Shown here in pieces: positions 1-10,175 of a stretch of 64,000 bases of DNA. Numbering within the stretch: the first letter of the stretch is position 1; each line of letters opens with the position of its first letter. Under the pieces are notes generated by a model. That model did not search any database. It saw only the letters and a program-made list of their open reading frames with translations, and was not told the origin of the DNA. This DNA comes from JAHEFU01 sp041395205. Lineage in GTDB: Bacteria > 4484-113 > JAFGCY01. The stretch spans positions 1,302,001 to 1,366,000 of the forward strand of contig JAWLAZ010000001.1 of the NCBI GenBank assembly GCA_041395205.1, read 5' to 3'. The position numbers and the translations under genes are program-made.

Positions 1-1849
1 TCCCCTCGCGCAGGTTGTGCAGCGGGGAGTAGGCGCGGATCGCGCGGTACTCATCCTCATTCTGCGGGCTGCCGTAGTCGCTTTCCCAGAAGGGGCCGGC
101 GGTGAACCGGTTGAAGCGCAGCATGTCCATCACGCCGACCTGCGGCAGGGCCACGGCAAACAGTTCCGGGCGCTGGCACATGACCGCGCCCACGAGCAGC
201 CCGCCGTTGCTGCGGCCCTGGATCGCGAGCTGGGCACGCGTGGTCCAGCCTTCGCTCAGCAGGTACTCGGCGGCGGCGATGAAGTCCTCATAGGCGCGCT
301 GGCGGTTCTGCTTGATCGCGGCAAGGTGCCAGGCGCGGCCATACTCGCTGCCGCCGCGGATCCCGGCGATGGCGAACAGCCCGCCCATTTCGATCCAGGC
401 GGCGCGGGCCGGGGTGAACTTCGGGATCTGCGCGATGTTGAAGCCGCCGTAGCCGTAGAGGATCGTCGGCGGATCGGCTCCGGGCCTGAGACCCTTGCGG
501 TGTGCCAGATGCAGGGGCACGCGGGTGCCGTCGGCGCTGGCGTAGAACACGGTGGACGTCTCATACAGTGCCGGGTCCCAGCCGTTGTCAGGCAGCGGGT
601 CGATCGCGCTCAGGCTGGCCGGACCGGATGGCAGGTCGGAGATCTCCACGCGCAGGCAGCTGTCGGGGGTGATGGCGTCGGTGTAGCCGAGGAATAACTC
701 CGCTGAGTCCTCGCTGCCCTGCATCAGCTCGACGTTGCCATTGCCGGGCAGCTGCAGCCGGCCAAGCTGTGTGCCGTCAACGGCGAAGACGTGGATGCGG
801 CTGGCGGCATGCTCGAGGTACTGGCAGACGAAGCGCCCGCCGTAGAGTGCCGCCATGCGCAGCGCCTCGGAGCGCTGTGGCACGAGTTCGCGCCAGTGCG
901 CCTGGTCAGACCGGCCGCGCTCGATGGCGACGATGCGGTAGTTCGGGGCCTCGTTGTCAGTGCGGAACCAGAGCTGTGCTCCGTCGTTGCCAAGGAACTG
1001 CAGGCTGATTGCATAGTCGTCAACCAGCACCTCCGGCTCCGCCCCGCCCCACAGGTCAAGCAGGATGATGCGGTTGCCGGGCATCCCGCGCCGGCTGTTG
1101 TAGACGACGAGCAGGTCGCGCGCGGCATTCAGCGAGAAGAAGATCCCCTCGTCGGGTCGCTCCGGCAGGGAGAACAGCAGGGCGTCCGCGGACTGCTCCG
1201 TGCCGAGGCGATGGCGGTGGATGCTTGAGCCGTGGCTGCTGTCCATGTGCTCGCGGCCCGGCTGCGGCTCGGGGTAGCGCTTGTAGATGAAGGAGCTGCC
1301 GTCAGCCTCCCATGCGGCGTTGGCATACTTTCCCCAGCGGATGATGTCCGGCAGGTCGCTGCCCGTTGCCACATCGCGCACGCGCCATTCGGTCCAGTCA
1401 CTGCCGCTGGCGCTCGTGCCGTAGAGCAGCAGGCTGCCGTCCGGCGAGGGGGCCCACATCGCCAGCGAGATGCTGCCGTTGTCAGAAAAGGCATTCGGGT
1501 CCAGCAGCAGGCGCGGCTCGCCATCGAGCCCCTGGCTGACGAAGAGCTGGTCCTGGTCATGGCTGCCGTCATTGAGCATCCGGAAGTACAGCCCGCCGGC
1601 CTCGCGCGGCAGGCCGCGCTGGCCGCCGGTTGCCAGCCGCATCAGGCGTTCGAGGATCGCACTGCGCTCGGGAATGCCCGCGAGGTAAGCATCGGTCAGG
1701 CTGTTCTGGGCCGCGACCCAGGCTTCGGTCTCCGCACTGCGGATCTCTTCCAGCCAGCGGTAAGGATCGGCGATCCGTTCACCGTGGTAGTCGTCAACCG
1801 TGCCGTCGAGACGGGTGGCGGGGTAGTGCAGCGGGGCGTTGTCAGTCAT
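1..1849 (-). CDS. Prolyl oligopeptidase (S9A), 3' end beyond window
   Basis: Serine peptidase of the S9A family, which cleaves short peptides after proline. The reading frame is open from an ATG at 1849 to the window edge (616 codons), so the C-terminus is missing. The N-terminus has the family pattern DPYRWLE near residue 33. A long seven-bladed-propeller-like middle follows, then the alpha/beta-hydrolase start (LYGYGGFNI) and the nucleophile elbow GRSNGGLLVG with Ser547. The usual elbow is GGSNGG, so the first Gly is replaced by Arg. The catalytic Asp and His would lie past the edge and cannot be checked. No signal peptide is visible, so it is probably cytosolic. The family is clear; the exact substrate is not. 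Confidence 0.93.
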   Translation of the reverse strand, partial: MTDNAPLHYPATRLDGTVDDYHGERIADPYRWLEEIRSAETEAWVAAQNSLTDAYLAGIPERSAILERLMRLATGGQRGLPREAGGLYFRMLNDGSHDQDQLFVSQGLDGEPRLLLDPNAFSDNGSISLAMWAPSPDGSLLLYGTSASGSDWTEWRVRDVATGSDLPDIIRWGKYANAAWEADGSSFIYKRYPEPQPGREHMDSSHGSSIHRHRLGTEQSADALLFSLPERPDEGIFFSLNAARDLLVVYNSRRGMPGNRIILLDLWGGAEPEVLVDDYAISLQFLGNDGAQLWFRTDNEAPNYRIVAIERGRSDQAHWRELVPQRSEALRMAALYGGRFVCQYLEHAASRIHVFAVDGTQLGRLQLPGNGNVELMQGSEDSAELFLGYTDAITPDSCLRVEISDLPSGPASLSAIDPLPDNGWDPALYETSTVFYASADGTRVPLHLAHRKGLRPGADPPTILYGYGGFNIAQIPKFTPARAAWIEMGGLFAIAGIRGGSEYGRAWHLAAIKQNRQRAYEDFIAAAEYLLSEGWTTRAQLAIQGRSNGGLLVGAVMCQRPELFAVALPQVGVMDMLRFNRFTAGPFWESDYGSPQNEDEYRAIRAYSPLHNLREG

Positions 1850-2018
1850 GGGGTATCAGTGTAACAGTGGTGAAGAGTCCGGATAGTATGAATGGTTTCA
1901 ATAGTAGGAATAGTGCTAGGACAGGAACAGGAGCCAGGCTGAAGTGAAACCCGTGATGCAATCCTGATGCGCAGGGCAATCACTATGACAACTATTGAGA
2001 CTACTCAGACTATTTAAA

Positions 2019-2972
2019 CTACTGGTTCTCCAGTTCCGTATAGCTTTCCACTTCGTATTCCCGGCCCGCTTCGTCGGCGACGAACAGGTGTCCCGTGGCG
2101 AAGTCCACGTGCCTGGCCGTCACGGGGATGATCCCGCCGTCGCGCTTCATGAGCCAGCGCTGGCCGCTGCTGCGGTCCAGGCGCTGCCAGTCGGGCTCGA
2201 GTGCGCGGATCGCGGAATCGTCCACGGCACTGAAACCCTGCAGGATGCCGTTGAAGACCAGCCGTCCGTACAGCCTCAGCGCGATCCCGCTGAACAGGGC
2301 TTCGCGGTCCAGCCGCATCCCGCAGCAGTCGCGCACCGTACTCAGCCGCCCGGCAAGCTCCGGGCCGAAGTCCGCCGCGGTGCTGTTCACATTGATCCCG
2401 ATCCCGATCACGAGCAGGCCCGGCAGATGCTCCACGAGGATCCCGCCGCACTTGCGGTACTGCAGCTCGCCGTCCGCTCCCGGCTGGGCCAGCAGCAGGT
2501 CGTTGGGCCATTTGACCGCACAGATCCGCTCCGCCAGGCCGTCGCGGGCCTGGTTGATGGCCTGCACCACGCTCTCGCCGCTGCCCGCTTCCGCACTGCC
2601 GCTGCCGGCATCCTCCCGCGGATAGAGCCGCGCGCTGCGCCATTGCTCGGTGATCAGGTTCGCGAGTGACTGGGCCAGCAGCACGGAGAGGGCCAGCGGC
2701 AGGCGCGGACTGGGCAGCAGCTCGGGGCCAAGCGGCAGGCCGAGGCTCAGCGCGATGTCCTGCCCCGGCTGCATCAGCCAGCTGCGGCCCCGGGTCCCCC
2801 GCCCCTCCGGCTGGGCATCCGTGCAGACCAGCACAGGCTGGCTCAGTTCGCGGACGGTGTACAGCTCCCGGACCTGCTCGCTCGTGCTGTCGCAGCTTTC
2901 CACGTAATGCAGCAGCAGACGGCCATCCAGCCGGGCAGCAAGGGAGGTGGTGGCATCGAGGAGCTTATTCAC
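2019..2972 (-). CDS. birA: Biotin--[acetyl-CoA-carboxylase] ligase, no DNA-binding domain
   Basis: Class I-type biotin protein ligase that activates biotin with ATP and attaches it to the carrier lysine of biotin-dependent carboxylases. Visible motifs are the adenylate-binding GRGTRGRSW (residues 57-65), VKWPNDLL (153-160), CGGILVE (175-181) and IGIGINVN (189-196). At 317 residues there is no N-terminal winged helix, so it should not act as a biotin-operon repressor. An insertion rich in Ser/Gly/Ala/Glu (about 121-140) interrupts the catalytic domain. The start is GTG at 2972; an overlapping ATG at 2974 is immediately followed by a stop in its own frame. It is divergent from the gene at 3059. 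Confidence 0.92.
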   Translation of the reverse strand: MNKLLDATTSLAARLDGRLLLHYVESCDSTSEQVRELYTVRELSQPVLVCTDAQPEGRGTRGRSWLMQPGQDIALSLGLPLGPELLPSPRLPLALSVLLAQSLANLITEQWRSARLYPREDAGSGSAEAGSGESVVQAINQARDGLAERICAVKWPNDLLLAQPGADGELQYRKCGGILVEHLPGLLVIGIGINVNSTAADFGPELAGRLSTVRDCCGMRLDREALFSGIALRLYGRLVFNGILQGFSAVDDSAIRALEPDWQRLDRSSGQRWLMKRDGGIIPVTARHVDFATGHLFVADEAGREYEVESYTELENQ

Positions 2973-2989
2973 ATTTCATCAATAGAACT

Positions 2990-3018
2990 TTGACTGGTGG
3001 GGCTCGTCTCTCTATAAT
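2990..3018 (+). promoter_or_regulatory. Near-consensus sigma-70-type promoter
   Basis: TTGACT at 2990-2995 and TATAAT at 3013-3018 are separated by exactly 17 bp. The predicted start near 3025 gives a short leader to the ATG at 3059. It lies in the divergent gap upstream of birA and drives the AMIN/STN gene. Confidence 0.75.
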
Positions 3019-3058
3019 AGGGTATTCCGCAGAAGGAATGACCTCGCAGGGAGAACCG

Positions 3059-3940
3059 ATGCGCAGTTCACTTAGCACATTGCTGGCACTGGCGCTGCTG
3101 CTTTGCGGCAGCGGGATCGCGCGCGCCGCTGAACTGACGGCGACCGATGCCAAGGTCAGTGACAAGAAGATCACACTGAGCTTCAGCGTCAGTGAGATGG
3201 CGGAGATCGACAAGGTATTCGACTACGGCGCGAACATCGTCAAGATCAAGGTCCCAGGGCTGGATTTCTCCTCGGCGCAGGCCAGGGGTGACAAGCTCAA
3301 GGTCAAGGACGAGCACGGCGAAAGCTTCTACCGCTTCACGCGCTTCGCGAAGATCGAGGGCGGCGGGATGATCGCGATCTACCTCGGCAAGCTCTGCAGC
3401 CCCGCCGATGCGCTGGTCGTGCCCCGCGACGGGCGGATCGAGGTGGAGATCATCAAGCCGCTGTGGAAGCTGGACAGCGCCCCCGCGGACAACCCGCCGG
3501 CCCAGGATCCCCCGGCGCAGGACCCGCCCGCCCAGGATCCGCCCGTCAATGGCAATCCTGACAACGTGCCCACCACGCCCGCGACTGACAACGGCGAGAG
3601 CGGCACGCAGCCGGTCGGCAACCAGGGCAATGCCCAGGATGTGCCGGTGCGCCCGGCCTTCGACGGCAGCGGCTCCCAGAGCTACCGCAAGTTCGACCTG
3701 GACAAGGTGCCCGCCGCCAAGGTGGAGCTGAAGGGCGTGCCCTTCGATGAGGCGATCCTGCGCATCGTGGCTGACAGCGGCTTCAACGTCGCCGTGGGCA
3801 GCGGGATTGACGACACCGAGGTCAACCTGAACTTCACGCAGAAGGGCATCTCGCTCAAGGCCGCACTGGACATCCTCTGCATGGCCTACGACCTCAAGTA
3901 CGACGTCACCGACGACGCGATCGTGATCAGCCACCGCTGA
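3059..3940 (+). CDS. Exported AMIN-like/STN-domain protein (secretin N-terminal modules without pore)
   Basis: A 293-residue exported protein. The signal peptide covers residues 1-23, ending ARA/AE. An AMIN-like beta domain follows (about 24-135), then a Pro-rich linker with four tandem NPPAQD/DPPAQ-type repeats (about 141-165). The C-terminus is an STN/secretin short domain (about 211-293) containing FDLDKVPAAKVELKGVPF. These modules normally open PilQ/GspD secretins or TonB-dependent receptors, but no pore domain follows. It could bind peptidoglycan or help a secretin, perhaps the one at 51388; this is inference. GGGAG lies five bases before the ATG at 3059. An in-frame ATG at 3038 would add seven residues. 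Confidence 0.82.
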   Translation: MRSSLSTLLALALLLCGSGIARAAELTATDAKVSDKKITLSFSVSEMAEIDKVFDYGANIVKIKVPGLDFSSAQARGDKLKVKDEHGESFYRFTRFAKIEGGGMIAIYLGKLCSPADALVVPRDGRIEVEIIKPLWKLDSAPADNPPAQDPPAQDPPAQDPPVNGNPDNVPTTPATDNGESGTQPVGNQGNAQDVPVRPAFDGSGSQSYRKFDLDKVPAAKVELKGVPFDEAILRIVADSGFNVAVGSGIDDTEVNLNFTQKGISLKAALDILCMAYDLKYDVTDDAIVISHR

Positions 3941-3991
3941 GCACGGCGCTGATCTGAACCGCGCCGCATGCGCAATAAACCGGAGGACCGC

Positions 3992-4699
3992 ATGTCCCGA
4001 CTGATCGTGATCCTGTTCGCCATCGCCGCCCTGTTCGCCACCGGCTCCTGCGTGCCCTCCGTGCACGGGATCGCCACCGAGTCGAACATCATCTACCGCC
4101 CGGAGCTGGTCGGCTCCTGGGTCAGTGATGACAACTCCGCGGCCTGGGTCTTCTCCAGTGTCGATGAGCTGCACTATATGCTGGAGCTCGTGACCCAGGA
4201 CGGGACGGACGGCCTGTTCAACGTGGCGCTGGTGGAGCTGGAGGGCGAGCTGTTCCTCGACATGTTCCCGAGCGACCAGGACTTCAACTGGCCGCTGAAG
4301 AGCTACTACGGCCTGCACTTCATGCCGATGCATACCTTCATGCATGCCGAACTGAGCGAGGACGGCCTGGCACTGAGGATGATGGACCCGAGCTGGCTGG
4401 ATGCCAAGCTCAGCCAGGAACCGGGCTTCACACCGGTGATCCACGAGAACATGACCGCGCTGACGGGCAGTACGGCGGAGCTGCAGGCGCTGCTGCCGCA
4501 GCTGCTGAGCGAAGCGCCGATCCCGGGCGGGGGCTTCATGGGCGGCGATGCCAGCCCCTTCACCGAGGCCGTGCCGCTGATCCGCGGCGAGCTGACGCCG
4601 ATGGAGGGCATGGACCCGGCGGAGTTCATGGAATTTGAGGACATGGAGGAAATGGAGCCGGAGCAGGTGCAGGATGCCGCTCCGGTCACCGCACCCTGA
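3992..4699 (+). CDS. Probable lipoprotein, unknown function
   Basis: A 235-residue protein with a lipoprotein-type signal: MSR, a hydrophobic stretch, then ATGSC with Cys20 as the likely lipidated residue. The start at ATG 3992 has GGAGG at 3982-3986; an in-frame ATG at 3968 is less well placed. The mature part is acidic, with many Met and Glu residues near the end (about residues 195-230). I recognise no domain. It follows the AMIN/STN gene by 51 bp and may share its promoter. Confidence 0.8.
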   Translation: MSRLIVILFAIAALFATGSCVPSVHGIATESNIIYRPELVGSWVSDDNSAAWVFSSVDELHYMLELVTQDGTDGLFNVALVELEGELFLDMFPSDQDFNWPLKSYYGLHFMPMHTFMHAELSEDGLALRMMDPSWLDAKLSQEPGFTPVIHENMTALTGSTAELQALLPQLLSEAPIPGGGFMGGDASPFTEAVPLIRGELTPMEGMDPAEFMEFEDMEEMEPEQVQDAAPVTAP

Positions 4700-4886
4700 C
4701 AGAGGGAGGCTGCCACTGGATCTCGGGCGGGACAACCGGGAGATACGCGTCAGGATTGACGGCCAGCCCCTGCGCGGGCATTCCCTCGGAGCCGGCAATG
4801 AGGGCACTGCCTTGCCCGTGGACCCGCCGCCGCCTGAGGCACCGGGCGAGGGCTGGAGGAAGGATCAGCTCCCCGCTGCCGGCGAG

Positions 4887-6161
4887 ATGGAGATCCTCGG
4901 GCTTGGATTGCTGGGCAGCTGGCTGCTGCTGTTGCTCTTCCCGCTGAGCCTGTTCCTGGACTGGCAGATCTCGCTCAGGTTGAAGACCCGGCAGGTGAAG
5001 CAGCTGCATTTCTGGCTGCTGCCCTGGGTCGTGATTCCGCTTGCTACGGCACTCAGCAGCATGCTGGGTTTCTTCTGTGGGACGGCTGAGCTCTGCTCCA
5101 CGATGTATACGCCCGTGAGCGCGAGCACCGGTGATATCCACGGACTGACCCACTGCCGGGTCCGTGATTTCTCGATCTGCATGCCGCCACCGCTCTGCAC
5201 CCTGCTGCGTGACATTCCTGCCAATCTGGTGCCCACGGCCCTGGCGGGCGGTTTCGGGCCGATGCGCGGACTGGTGCCGGGCCGCCTGCCAACGGAGGCG
5301 GAATGTGTTGCCCTGCTGGAAGCTGCCGCTGAGCAGCCGGATCTGGCAACGGCACTGGCGGCAGCGGGAGGCAGCGACTGGCAGCAGCCTGAGCCGGCGC
5401 TGCTGAGGGAGCTGAGCCACCACCAGGAGCTGAGGGTCCCGGTCCTGAACGAGTACAGGGTGGCCGAGGACAGCCCCGCCCGGGTGGTCGACTACGGTGC
5501 CGGGATGCTGCTCGTGGGCCAGCCGGTGCTGGACCAGCGCTACCAGGGTGAAGCGGAGGAAGGCAGGATGCTAGTCAGCCTGATCAATACCAGGCGGCGC
5601 AGTGCGATCACGAAGTTCCGTGCTTCCAGCACGGTCTGGGATGCCTGGCTGGCAACACGGCCCCTGCCTGTCGATCAGTTTGTGCAGCTCAAGCAGACGG
5701 AACAGCGCAGCTCCGGAAACCTTGCCCAGAAGATGCGGGAGCAGGGACTTGAACCAGTGCAGCGCGCCAGGCCCAGCGGGGTCCTGCCGGAAGCGGAAGT
5801 ATGCCGGGAGCTGCTGCAGTCAGCCGCTGAATTCCCGGATGCCGCTGCGGCGCTGGACTGGGCCGAGAAGGAGCATGGGATGCATGAAGCACCGCTCTGG
5901 CCCACGGATGGGATGCTCTACCGCGTGGTGAACATGCCGGGCAAGCCCCCCGGCACCTACCGCCCCTGCGCTGAGGGGAACTGGCAGGCAGTGGCCTGGG
6001 AGGGCTGGCTGCTGCTGGCAGCACCGGTGGAATGCAGCGGTGACAGCGGCTTCAGTTACCAGGCGGTGGAGGGTGCATGGCTTGTGAGCGTGATGAATCT
6101 TGCGACGGCCAGGCAGGAGCGCTTGTATCTGCTGCCAGCGTTTGCCCACATAGTCAAGTAG
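4887..6161 (+). CDS. Membrane-anchored protein with an internally duplicated domain
   Basis: Two hydrophobic segments (about residues 5-25 and 42-62) precede a large soluble part made of two copies of one domain. Copy A (about 136-241) starts TEAECVALLEAAAEQPDLA and contains GMLLVGQPV then GRMLVSLINTRR. Copy B (about 301-418) starts PEAEVCRELLQSAAEFPDAA and contains GWLLLAAPV then GAWLVSVMN. The family is not recognised. The start is uncertain: ATG 4887 is used because the first membrane segment follows at once, but no good ribosome site precedes it. The frame stays open and protein-like for about 150 bases upstream, so a GTG/TTG start near 4813-4819 is possible. Confidence 0.75.
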   Translation: MEILGLGLLGSWLLLLLFPLSLFLDWQISLRLKTRQVKQLHFWLLPWVVIPLATALSSMLGFFCGTAELCSTMYTPVSASTGDIHGLTHCRVRDFSICMPPPLCTLLRDIPANLVPTALAGGFGPMRGLVPGRLPTEAECVALLEAAAEQPDLATALAAAGGSDWQQPEPALLRELSHHQELRVPVLNEYRVAEDSPARVVDYGAGMLLVGQPVLDQRYQGEAEEGRMLVSLINTRRRSAITKFRASSTVWDAWLATRPLPVDQFVQLKQTEQRSSGNLAQKMREQGLEPVQRARPSGVLPEAEVCRELLQSAAEFPDAAAALDWAEKEHGMHEAPLWPTDGMLYRVVNMPGKPPGTYRPCAEGNWQAVAWEGWLLLAAPVECSGDSGFSYQAVEGAWLVSVMNLATARQERLYLLPAFAHIVK

Positions 6162-6207
6162 CGACTGCATATTGGAAACATGTTTTCTAACACAATCACT
6201 AGTATTA

Positions 6208-6996
6208 CTAGTTGCCAGAAAGTGCACTTCTATAAAATTCTATTGTGTTCTCGTACTTTTTTTCGGTTCCAAAATCAATATTATGTGGCAATAGAATTGT
6301 TTGAAAAATTCCTAATCGATTCTCCCATTCAAAATTCTTGATGTATGTAGGCGGACTTGAATCTATCATTCTCGGCCAGTTCAAGGTAACAAGTTTAGCT
6401 TTGCCGCCTCGTTTAAGTGGAACATCATATTCAAGAAAAACTTCATGAACAGAATTGTCCATCATATAAGAAGCATGGTCACTAAAGAACAGGCTAACAT
6501 GCTTTCCTGCGTTTGGTGAAGCAACAACCCCAATCCAATCACATGATTCGTACCACTCGGCAGCATCTCGTACTGCTGGACCAATTATTGTAGATTGATA
6601 ATCTGTAACAAACTCCCCAATCGAAAACGCTCCGCGAAACAAAATGCCCTTGAGGAGAGCATTAGTGAAAAATTTTCTACAAAAATTTCCAGCTACTTCA
6701 CATGCAGCTAATTGTTTCTGTGGATGATCCTTCTTGAATCCTGTAATAGCAAATCCGATCGTATCACCGAAAGTAAATGCTTGAACTTTCACTCCCCCAC
6801 TGATAGTGCCAATCCTTGCAAGTTCAGATTCGGGAACAAGTGTTCGGACTTTGGTTTTTTGTATGTGTCCGCCAGAGTTCTCTATCAATTCTTCTCTGGA
6901 ATTGAGAAAATTAATACTGTCTTCAATGCTATAACCCCTGGCGCCAAGGGCATCGAACAATGCTATAGCACCCCATTTTTTATCAACTTCATTCAT
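6208..6996 (-). CDS. Class III nucleotide-cyclase-like protein, AT-rich, likely acquired
   Basis: A 262-residue soluble protein with the layout of a class III adenylate/guanylate cyclase core. ALFDALGARG carries the first metal Asp position (Asp15) and FTFGDTIGF the second (Asp78). RGAFSIGEF (121-129) and IGPAVRDAAEWYE (138-150) match the next strand and helix. In canonical cyclases the last helix carries Asn-Ala-Ala-Arg; here the Asn position is Arg, so nucleotide choice or activity may differ. Stand-alone cyclases of this general type include Pycsar-type defence enzymes, but no membrane or TIR effector gene is adjacent. Base composition is far more AT-rich than the neighbours, which points to transfer. 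A small inverted repeat, ACTAGT-ATT-ACTAGT (6198-6212), spans the stop codon. Confidence 0.62.
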   Translation of the reverse strand: MNEVDKKWGAIALFDALGARGYSIEDSINFLNSREELIENSGGHIQKTKVRTLVPESELARIGTISGGVKVQAFTFGDTIGFAITGFKKDHPQKQLAACEVAGNFCRKFFTNALLKGILFRGAFSIGEFVTDYQSTIIGPAVRDAAEWYESCDWIGVVASPNAGKHVSLFFSDHASYMMDNSVHEVFLEYDVPLKRGGKAKLVTLNWPRMIDSSPPTYIKNFEWENRLGIFQTILLPHNIDFGTEKKYENTIEFYRSALSGN

Positions 6997-7068
6997 GATG
7001 TTGTCATCCTATTTCGATTGCGAAACAAATATATCATAAGGAACACTGATAATATACTAAGGACGATT

Positions 7069-8682
<1,614 letters not shown>

Positions 8683-8964
8683 ATTCGACTTGTTCCACTT
8701 GTAATGCACTTTGCGATTGAATTCGCCACCAGTTCAATGCAGAAGTAATGAAGAGTTCCGGGATGGATTGGAGTTTGCCCAATAGCTGATGTATCTGCAT
8801 TGTCGTCGATAACAGGAACCCCACTAAGCTCAGCGACTTGAAAATACTTTATTCCCTTGGCCAGGCAAGCCACTTAAAATAGTTTGCACTTTATGTTCAG
8901 AGAATAGTTGGAGTTAAGTCGGGGGGTACAATTCAAAATGCTATACATTTGGAGGCTTGGACAA

Positions 8965-9324
8965 ATGAAGGGATTAATGTTCATGATTTTAAGTCTTTTG
9001 GTATTGTCAGTGGTAACAGGGATTTTCTCGCCGGATGCTGCTATTCATACACAACTTCCTGGTCTGGTACGGACGGATATTTTCGAGATGGATGCGGCAG
9101 CAATCCGCTTTGCTATTACACCATGTGAAGGATGCACATATTATCAGCATCATTACGCGCCCTGTGCCGGTCCTCAACCAACTTCCAACTTATATCTGGA
9201 ATGGGTGCCGGCTGACTGTTGCCCTCCGACCGTCACATTGAATTGTGCTTGTCCACCTGCACCGGAAGTGTACGTTGGCGGTGATTACCGGTACGTTTGC
9301 TATACAACTGAGTGTCCGTCGTAA
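8965..9324 (+). CDS. Small Cys-rich secreted protein
   Basis: A 119-residue protein with an N-terminal signal peptide (MKGLMFMILSLLVLSVVTG) and nine Cys in the mature part, grouped as CEGC, a single C, CC, CAC, then C and C near the end, interleaved with Pro. This suggests disulfide or metal cross-linking in an exported peptide. GGAGG at 8951-8955 supports ATG 8965; an upstream in-frame extension to 8908 lacks support. Composition is more AT-rich than the genome average. Function unknown. The pseudogene at 9364 follows with its own ribosome site. Confidence 0.62.
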   Translation: MKGLMFMILSLLVLSVVTGIFSPDAAIHTQLPGLVRTDIFEMDAAAIRFAITPCEGCTYYQHHYAPCAGPQPTSNLYLEWVPADCCPPTVTLNCACPPAPEVYVGGDYRYVCYTTECPS

Positions 9325-9363
9325 GCGAGAGTATTTCATGGTCATACCCGGAAGGAAATCAGA

Positions 9364-9448
9364 ATGAAAAAGTTGTCATTTTCTTCTAGCTGTTTTGTTA
9401 CTAGGGGTCGCAGCGGTTTTCGGCCCCCTCAAGCGCTGCTGGGTTGGA
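9364..9448 (+). pseudogene. Frameshifted start of a second small secreted protein
   Basis: AAGGA precedes an ATG at 9364 that begins MKKLSFS. Shifting by one base near 9384 continues as LAVLLLGVAAVFG, a convincing signal-peptide core, while the unshifted frame is not hydrophobic. The remnant keeps only the export signal before it runs into the 3' end of hicA at 9449. It looks like a broken relative or partner of the small secreted gene just upstream. A sequencing error could mimic this. Confidence 0.45.
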
Positions 9449-9736
9449 TCATTTCCTGCGTTGCTTGCAGAAACTCCGGAGTTTTCGCGGTGTGCCGGCA
9501 TTCCGGCGGAAGTATTCCAGGTCCGTGCCCATGTCCAGCAGGATGTCCCTGAATGTTTCCCGCGCCAGCCGTTTGCGGTTCCTTGGAATGGCAATGTTCC
9601 GTTCGAATCCCGGAATCCTGAAAACTATGTGTCCTCCCCGGCTGCTGTCGTCTCTGGAAAACTCCATTCCCGAGAAGAAGGCTTCCACGAAGCGGCACAT
9701 TTCCTCCGTGCCGGGTATGACCAGTTCGTCAGACAC
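9449..9736 (-). CDS. hicA: HicA-type mRNA interferase toxin
   Basis: A 95-residue protein with the YcfA/HicA dsRBD-like layout: an N-terminal helix, then RGGHIVFRIPGFERNIAIP with the catalytic-type His36, then RETFRDILLDMGTDLEYF, matching the family's closing 'tlr-Il-gis-eeF' helix pair. HicA cleaves mRNA when free of HicB. It starts inside the 3' end of hicB (8-base overlap), so the pair is translationally coupled with the antitoxin first. Family assignment rests on pattern only; divergence is considerable. Confidence 0.68.
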   Translation of the reverse strand: MSDELVIPGTEEMCRFVEAFFSGMEFSRDDSSRGGHIVFRIPGFERNIAIPRNRKRLARETFRDILLDMGTDLEYFRRNAGTPRKLRSFCKQRRK

Positions 9737-10142
9737 GGATGGACTCGGGCTGGCGCATGTCCCGAGCCGGGCTCCAGGTCACTTTCCGGATTGTGGGCGG
9801 ACCGCTGAAGGGAGCAGCGAGTTCAAGGTCCTCATAGCTGAGCGGGCTGAACAGCACACTGTTCTGCAGAACGTAGCTGCACTCCGTCTCAGAAGTCTGG
9901 GTTGCATCACTGTAGCCACAGCCCAGCAGGTATTCCCGCAGCCTGCCCCGCTCCAGCATGCCTTCGAACAGGATCTCCATGGCCTCGAGGCTCATTGCCA
10001 GGGCTTCCTCAGGGCTTGCGCCATCACGCATGCAGCGCAGCTGCGGGGACCATGCATACCAGCAGTTCTCCTCCGCGCTGAATGCGGAGACAATCAGGAG
10101 CTCGATGCTCAGCTTAGCAGCGCTGTCCACGGTTTCATCCAT
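9729..10142 (-). CDS. hicB: HicB-type antitoxin
   Basis: A 137-residue partner of hicA. Residues 26-62 show the HicB pattern NCWYAWSPQL..C..DGASPEEALAMSLEA, a degenerate RNase-H-like fold that wraps the toxin. A C-terminal DNA-binding domain (ribbon-helix-helix or HTH), common in HicB, is not obvious in the remaining 75 residues, so autorepression is uncertain. GGAAAGGA lies about 11 bases before the ATG at 10142. Confidence 0.62.
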   Translation of the reverse strand: MDETVDSAAKLSIELLIVSAFSAEENCWYAWSPQLRCMRDGASPEEALAMSLEAMEILFEGMLERGRLREYLLGCGYSDATQTSETECSYVLQNSVLFSPLSYEDLELAAPFSGPPTIRKVTWSPARDMRQPESIRV

Positions 10143-10175
10143 CGCCTGTGAGTCCTTTCCTGTTGCTGACAGTGC

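Noticed and set aside
3068..4807. 579-codon minus-strand open frame
   Set aside because: Antisense to the AMIN/STN gene and the lipoprotein, both of which have signal peptides and ribosome sites.
8690..8873. Minus-strand protein-like text (contains GVPVIDDNADTS) in the spacer after aspA
   Set aside because: It reads more like protein than random DNA and is less GC-rich than its neighbours, so it may be a gene remnant, but it has no ribosome site, no recognised family, and its frame runs into aspA. The rest of 8683-8964 holds nothing I can name.
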